Assembly: GCA_965243615.1 (NCBI GenBank)
Contig: CBDEVO010000003.1
Location: forward strand, 6,324,001 to 6,388,000
Reading direction: 5' to 3'
Source: JAJEEA01 sp965243615
GTDB lineage: Bacteria; Acidobacteriota; Vicinamibacteria; Vicinamibacterales; UBA8438
Length of the DNA: 64,000 nucleotides
The position numbers and the translations under genes are program-made. Positions 60,201 to 64,000 of the stretch are shown here, piece after piece. Numbering within the stretch: position 1 is the stretch's first letter; each line of letters begins with the position of its first letter. Under the pieces are notes generated by a model. It saw only the letters and a list, made by a program, of their open reading frames with translations, made no database searches and was not told the origin of the DNA.

Positions 60201-60644
60201 CTGGCATCCGACTCGCAGGCCCGTGGTCGGGGTGACGTCGTCGAGGCCATCGAGCGTCAGGTCAGGGACGCCCGAAGCGGCGGCTTCGACATCGACGCGA
60301 CGGTGGATACGGAGGTTACAGTGCCGGCGCGGGCGCCGTCGCCGGTGGCCATGGAGGATCTCGACCGAGTGATCTCTTCGCCCGATCTGATGCCGCCGGG
60401 AACCGACATCCAACCGCTCGGCCGCCGCGAGTACGGCCTGCTGGCACCGGGAATGCGCGAACGCCTGCGGGTGACCACGAATCCCACCTACTACGAGGAG
60501 CACGCCGAGAGCGTCGAGCTTTGGTCGCCGGGAAGCCCGCTCTTCACACCGCCGGAATTCACAGCCGAAGTGAAGGACGACGAGTTTCCGGCGGAGACGA
60601 CGCTGAAGGAGTTGCTGGACGAATCAAGCATATCGACGACATGA
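57216..60644 (+). CDS. Phospholipase D/SNF2 helicase anti-phage protein
   Basis: 1142 residues, intact. A PLD-type half-site is IFHEKAGIVADRAGDRLAWN with His142, Lys144 and N159 GSLNET. The SNF2 helicase follows: Walker A DEVGLGKT (319-326), DEAH at 433-436, LLTATP, and RVEQRIGRIDRLGQ near residue 920. Acidic linkers (DEDVSDDETSDEARDVDE) occur mid-protein. Members of this family accompany DUF1156 methyltransferases and a DUF499 ATPase in phage-defence islands. The ATPase is not found here. Confidence 0.88.
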   Translation: MLAGRSWQRKYTPDDGDLVRLFYVPALEDAERYDRLTGYFNAGALALAARGIEGLVRNRGNMRLVVGCTLPPAEIEAIERGAALRERVERHLAEVPLAPPDQVAADALELLAWMVARGHLDVKVAVPCDVERRPIPEDGIFHEKAGIVADRAGDRLAWNGSLNETAAGWRHNWESINVYTSWGPEPKRVDDEEANFGRIWADKAKRVIVLDTPEAVRRDLMRFMPDSDLPARLRGGGPDPPPAVPVVPAPEGGDQADEDREPAVDLRSRVWAFIGRAPALPDGGARVGEATAAVTLWPHQVRAFERLYAHWPPRLLIADEVGLGKTIQAGLLLRQAWLAGRAKRILILAPKAVLRQWQIELREKFNLNWPIYDGRQLVWYASPARRGSEQRPVGPDAWHAEPVVIASSQLMRRRDRAQVLLDESPPWDLVVLDEAHHARRRAAGSAQEGGPNALLRLMQGLKDRAAGLLLLTATPMQVHPIEVWDLLNLLGLPGDWSGPAFLRFFEDIGEPSPSPDAVERMAGLFRAAERGFGPMAASDARRIAGLSPLRANRVLRALRDPASIPRRQLETPERRAALTLMRSHTPVRHLVSRHTRELLRRYHENGLLATPIAVRRVEDRFVEMTADERALYDAVEDYIATTYNQAAADERTAVGFVMTIYRRRLASSFQALRTTLERHLGAVAAAGDSAVGADASDAPATLFATLDEDVSDDETSDEARDVDEVAALEQQALAFEEAADIQGLLDGIRGLPPDGKVQELKRVVLELRRDGFAQAMVFTQYTDTMDFLREELGAWGAVPTETRSGAPEARADASQNRDSGRADRPQPESPAVGSQPTDRHAGALRLMCFSGRGGEVRSAGGAWSTIGRDEVKRRFREGEADLLLCTDAAAEGLNFQFCGALINYDMPWNPMRVEQRIGRIDRLGQAHPAIRIVNLHYAGTVETDVYNALRTRINLFESVVGPLQPILARLPSTIAGAVLGGGGRRDQDAGPSAVGLASDSQARGRGDVVEAIERQVRDARSGGFDIDATVDTEVTVPARAPSPVAMEDLDRVISSPDLMPPGTDIQPLGRREYGLLAPGMRERLRVTTNPTYYEEHAESVELWSPGSPLFTPPEFTAEVKDDEFPAETTLKELLDESSISTT

Positions 60645-60803
60645 GTGTACCCTCGGTAGGGTTCGCCGTGACGTGCCGCACCCTCCGTGCGCTCCCCGGA
60701 CTCCCGTGGACATTCGACGACAGAATGGCAGCAGTTGGCAGTCCGTTCGCTGGGGGGCGCTCGGCGTCGGTGTCGCCGCGGTGACGCGGGCGAGGTCGAA
60801 ACG

Positions 60804-61041
60804 ATGAGGCAAGCGGATCGGCAGGCGCAACAGGCGCACTTGGTGAGGCACGCGCGCGCGGCGGCCGCGAAAGCGGAGGAAGCGCGGTCGCGGGGCCGGA
60901 ACGTGGAAGCGGAGGGGGCTGGGGGCGCACGCGAAGCAGCTGCAGACCGAGGCAGCGCGGGTCGCGGCGATATGGGGGAACGGTGCCCAGGCTGCCGTGG
61001 AGGCGGCCACGGCGACCGCCGATGAGGGCGGGGTGTCCTGA
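60804..61041 (+). pseudogene. Small coiled-coil gene with frameshift
   Basis: MRQADRQAQQAHLVRHARAA then KAEEARSRGRNVEAEG in one frame; near 60918 the sequence continues in another frame, GLGAHAKQLQTEAARVAAIW and QAAVEAATATADEGGVS, to a stop at 61041. Together a helical protein of about 78 residues. Function unknown. Confidence 0.5.
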
Positions 61042-61098
61042 CGCGACGGCGCAGCGAGCTGCACAAGAGGCCGCAGATGCGGAACTGGGGGGCGGGTC

Positions 61099-61359
61099 GT
61101 GACCAAACGGTCCGCGCCGGTTGCCAAGCCGATGGGCAGCCCTGTTGCCGCGGGGCGGGAGCGGCTGGCCACGGCGGGCGCCTTCTCCCAGCGCCCCTTG
61201 CCCCACCTCTCAACGCGACTCGGCGGCCTGAGTGCGGATCGCATCCATCTTCGCGGCGGCCTTGCGTTGCAAGTGCCGGCGGCGCCCGGGGAGCCCAGCC
61301 CCCGAAGCGGGACGATGGTGTTGCCGGCAAGACGGGCCGGGCGCCCAGACGAGTGGTGA
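61099..61359 (+). CDS. Possible small protein before the phage-like gene
   Basis: 86 residues from GTG (TKRSAPVAKPMGSPVAAGRE). It ends four bases before the next ATG, which suggests coupling. Low complexity and no motif, so it may be chance. Confidence 0.3.
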   Translation: MTKRSAPVAKPMGSPVAAGRERLATAGAFSQRPLPHLSTRLGGLSADRIHLRGGLALQVPAAPGEPSPRSGTMVLPARRAGRPDEW

Positions 61360-61362
61360 TGC

Positions 61363-61926
61363 ATGAAGTTCAAGCACAAGCCGATGGTCGTAGACGCCGT
61401 TCAGCTCGTGAGCGACACCGAGTTCGAGACGAAGACCGGGCGGTGCCGCGGCAGGCCCGGCGACTGGCTGATCACGACTGAGGACAGCGAAAAGCACGTC
61501 TGCCCGCGGGCGACGTTCGAGGCCGTCTACGAGCCCGCCGACCTGTCGATTCGTCGTCGTAGCGTCCCACCTTGGGAGACGGTGCCAGCGAAAACGGACG
61601 ACGTGTTCCATCGGCTCGCGAGTGCGGCCCGCGACATGCGCATCGTGAGGTATATCGAATTGGCGAGCGACGTGGGCTTGGCGGCGGTCGGAATAGGACA
61701 GCCACTCGGCTATATCCGAGACGAAGTGTGTCGAGCGCGAGGACTTCCTTGGCTGACCGCGATTGCGGTCGCGAAAGACGGCCTGCCCAGCGGGGGCTTC
61801 TTGCCCGGTGACAGCAGCATCTCGCTGAATCCGGACGACTTCAAGGTGTGGTGGAAGGCGATGGTCTTGCAGGTATTCGCCACCGACTGGTCGACCGTCG
61901 AATGCCGGTCCGTGGGTGACCGATGA
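61363..61926 (+). CDS. Phage-type hypothetical protein
   Basis: 187 residues. The first 70 residues, MKFKHKPMVVDAVQL then PGDWLITTEDSEKHVCP and FEAVYEPAD, form a small domain common in phage gene products. The second half (GGFLPGDSSISLNPDDFKVW, MVLQVFATDW) is not recognised. Indicates phage-derived DNA at the right part of the island. Confidence 0.6.
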   Translation: MKFKHKPMVVDAVQLVSDTEFETKTGRCRGRPGDWLITTEDSEKHVCPRATFEAVYEPADLSIRRRSVPPWETVPAKTDDVFHRLASAARDMRIVRYIELASDVGLAAVGIGQPLGYIRDEVCRARGLPWLTAIAVAKDGLPSGGFLPGDSSISLNPDDFKVWWKAMVLQVFATDWSTVECRSVGDR

Positions 61927-62787
61927 CCTTGGGACGGTGAAGCGGATCGTGGGATGGCGGGCCAAGTCAACCGGGGCGCGGCGTTCTGTATCTGGCGTGA
62001 CGCGCCCGGCCCGGACGGCCTCCGGCCCCCCTGCCCCGGACGCCGGGGACGCCCGGACGCCCCGGGGACGCCCGGACGCCCCAGACGCCGACGCCCCGAC
62101 GCCCCGACGCCCCGGGCTCCCGGTGACCCGCGATGGCGGCGATTCGCGCGTGGGTGGAATCGTGGGCGTGCCCGACGCGTCCTGACAGAAACACCAATGG
62201 ATCCGGGGGTTTTTCGCCGTATTCGTGCTATCGTTGCGAATGACCAACAGGTGTCCGCCGGGGTCCGGAGTTGTGCGAAACAGCATAGTGGACGTGGGAC
62301 TCCACACCCACGTTCCCAGGTGGGGCTCGCAGCGCCGACGCCAAGCCCGGTAGCCAGGGCACCGCGCTGGCCGAAGCCCGGGCCCTCGGGAAGTCGTTCG
62401 GCTTCTCCAGGCCTTCTCACACGAGGTTCGCTCCCATCCGGGAGGGCCAATGCACCGGGCGGCGTGCCGGCCGCGCTCGCCTTCCCGATGATTGATCGAT
62501 CACCTCAAATGAGGTGCATTCATCTCTTTCACCACACACCAATTGAACGGGTTGCATCGCGCGATTGTGCCGTTAGACTATGTACTATCGCGTCCGGGTC
62601 ACCAAACCGTCCGGAGCGACGAAATCGACCCGCGCGCCGACGGGGCCGGAGTGTGTCGCGCCCGACCAGCGGGTGCGGATGACGGGCAACGAGCTCGGCC
62701 TACAGGGAACCGCCTGCCAACCTCAGCGCGGCCCGCCCGAAGTGTGCGGGCGTGGCCAAGGCAGCCCGCCTGTTCGAGGAGCGCCAC
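61927..62787. other. Long non-coding stretch with low-complexity DNA
   Basis: About 860 bases. From 62020 to 62125 the sequence is almost only repeats of GACGCCCCG-type units. A hairpin-like CGTGGG/CCCACG pair lies near 62293. AT content rises after 62470. No gene is supported. Confidence 0.45.
62493..62516. promoter_or_regulatory. Two adjacent inverted repeats, possible operator
   Basis: TGATCGATCA and CACCTCAAATGAGGTG (both perfect) overlap by two bases in an AT-richer stretch about 280 bases upstream of the halogenase-like gene. A weak TTGCAT-N16-TAGACT promoter-like pair follows near 62553-62580. Confidence 0.4.
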
Positions 62788-64000
62788 GTGGCCAGAGTGG
62801 ATTGTGACGTGCTGATCATGGGAAACGGCATCGTGGGCAACCTCGCGGCTGCCTGGTTCGCCCGATACATGCCCGCTCTGCACGTCAACGTCGTGGGACC
62901 GGCGACCCGGACTCTGCCCGTCGTGGGCGAATCGCTGGTCGAGCTCAGCACGCAACTCCTCCAGGAAATCGGTCTTGGACGGCATCTCGTCGAGGAACAG
63001 CTTCCCAAGTATGGCCTCACGTTCTACTACAAGCTGGACCCCGCGGTTCGCGCGGACCCGCGCTACGTCGTGGACGCCGTCCCCACCAATCCCCCGCTGC
63101 CGTCGTTTCTCGTCAACCGGTTCACCCTGGACGCCGCGTTGCGGCAGCTCAATCGCGACAACGGCGTCGAGCACGTCGACGGCAAGGTGGTACGGGTCGA
63201 GCTGGGCTCGGGCGCGCGGCACAGGGTCACGGTGCGGGATGCCGACGGGAGGGAACTGAGGCACACGGCCCGCTGGGTGATGGACGCGACGGGACGGCGC
63301 CGACTGCTGGCGCGCCAACTGCATCTCGGGGACAGCGTTACGCACCAGCGCAGCTCGTTCTGGTTCCGCCTGGCCGACTTCGACGCGTCCATTCTCGACC
63401 GCATCGACGCCGTTACGAACGATACTCCGCGCCCCGACGCGTACTATGCCGCGCATCACTTCTTCGGGCGCGGCAACTGGATCTGGTTGATACCGGTGCG
63501 GGGGGAAACGGGCAGGCGGATGATGAGCGTCGGGCTGACCTGCCGGCCGGACCTGTTTCCCGAGCCCGTGACGTCCATACCGGAGTTCCTCGACCGGGTG
63601 GCGGACGAGCACCCGATCCTGGTAGACCTGGTCCGGAGCGGCTGGGTCGTCGACACAAACCTGTACCGGAACTACATGTACCGCACCCGACGGCGATACT
63701 CTTCCCGGGGTTGGTTCCTTGTCGGGGACGCCGCGGATACGGTGGATCCTCTGTACAGCACCGGTCTTGCACTGGCGACCATGGCGATTCAGCAGGTGGG
63801 GGCCATCATTCGCCGCGACCTGGCCGGCAGCTTGACCGAAGGATTCGTCAGCAGGCTCGACCGGGCCTACGCCGGCTTCCAGGAGCTGGGGGAAGGGCAG
63901 GTCGCCAGGCTGTACGACGTCATGCAGGCCGGCCATGAGTGCCGCCTGCGCATGCACCTCCACGTGGTCGGTTTCTTTCACATGGCGCTGCCGCTGCTAC
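62788..64000 (+). CDS. Flavin-dependent halogenase-like oxidoreductase, partial
   Basis: At least 404 residues; the C-terminus lies outside the window. The GTG at 62788 follows GAGGAG. VLIMGNGIVGNLAAAWFA has the FAD-binding GxGxxG, and GWFLVGDAADTVDPLYSTGL is the second FAD block of tryptophan-halogenase-type and related monooxygenases. ESLVELSTQLLQEIGL and WVMDATGRRRLLARQL are conserved. It could halogenate or oxidise a small molecule, perhaps carrier-bound. I did not see the WxWxIP motif in standard form (NWIWLIPVRGE is close), so halogenation is likely but unproven. Confidence 0.78.
   Translation, partial: MARVDCDVLIMGNGIVGNLAAAWFARYMPALHVNVVGPATRTLPVVGESLVELSTQLLQEIGLGRHLVEEQLPKYGLTFYYKLDPAVRADPRYVVDAVPTNPPLPSFLVNRFTLDAALRQLNRDNGVEHVDGKVVRVELGSGARHRVTVRDADGRELRHTARWVMDATGRRRLLARQLHLGDSVTHQRSSFWFRLADFDASILDRIDAVTNDTPRPDAYYAAHHFFGRGNWIWLIPVRGETGRRMMSVGLTCRPDLFPEPVTSIPEFLDRVADEHPILVDLVRSGWVVDTNLYRNYMYRTRRRYSSRGWFLVGDAADTVDPLYSTGLALATMAIQQVGAIIRRDLAGSLTEGFVSRLDRAYAGFQELGEGQVARLYDVMQAGHECRLRMHLHVVGFFHMALPLL

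Noticed and set aside
62020..62125. CRISPR-like periodic repeats
   Set aside because: Short GACGCCCC units without spacers: simple low-complexity DNA.

Overview
The window is very GC-rich DNA from a Gram-negative bacterium. Several secreted PQQ-type beta-propeller dehydrogenases, a WGxPDLxGVW-type secreted protein, a lipoprotein-anchored urea ABC transporter and many toxin-antitoxin pairs suggest an Acidobacteriota (Vicinamibacteria-like) genome, perhaps environmental or host-associated. That assignment is inference: no rRNA, tRNA or CRISPR array was found to test it.

1-8.3 kb: the 3' part of a PQQ dehydrogenase running off the left edge, a VapB/VapC pair, small hypothetical genes, a frameshifted Sel1-repeat gene, a secreted WGxPDLxGVW protein and a second quinoprotein. 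A fragment of a quinoprotein tail lies at 3.3 kb.

8.6-20.8 kb: a nitrogen-acquisition cluster in one orientation. A sigma-54 promoter match (8637-8652) is followed by an outer-membrane porin, the urea ABC transporter urtABCDE, and urease genes ureD, fused ureA-ureB, ureC, ureF and ureG. Together they would take urea across the outer membrane, pump it through the inner membrane and hydrolyse it. ureE is not seen.

20.9-39.7 kb: a mosaic of vapBC, Phd/PIN, an AbiEii-like pair and HEPN/MNT modules; a sodium symporter next to an amidohydrolase; a CDP-alcohol phosphatidyltransferase with a flippase-like membrane protein; a short-chain dehydrogenase; an OLD-like ATPase; two more quinoproteins; a Tat-exported cyclase; and an outer-membrane protein. 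Short debris of an MNT antitoxin and of a phosphotriesterase lies between them.

39.8-about 62 kb: an accessory island that starts with a P4-type tyrosine integrase. It holds several frameshifted genes, a hairpin-dense non-coding stretch, a large repeat-containing protein whose 5' end has been rearranged, an S24-type repressor, a decayed excisionase, and a broken defence locus. In that locus a TIR-like (CAP12-type) effector gene is split by an IS1182-family element with a CTAG target duplication; its tail is joined to an N-terminally truncated DUF1156-type DNA methyltransferase, followed by a PIN/antitoxin pair and an intact phospholipase D/SNF2 helicase. A small phage-like gene follows. From 62.8 kb a flavin-dependent halogenase-like gene runs off the right edge.

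Frame disruptions cluster in accessory genes and debris, while the large core genes are intact. This favours real decay over sequencing error, although some single-base indels could still be errors.
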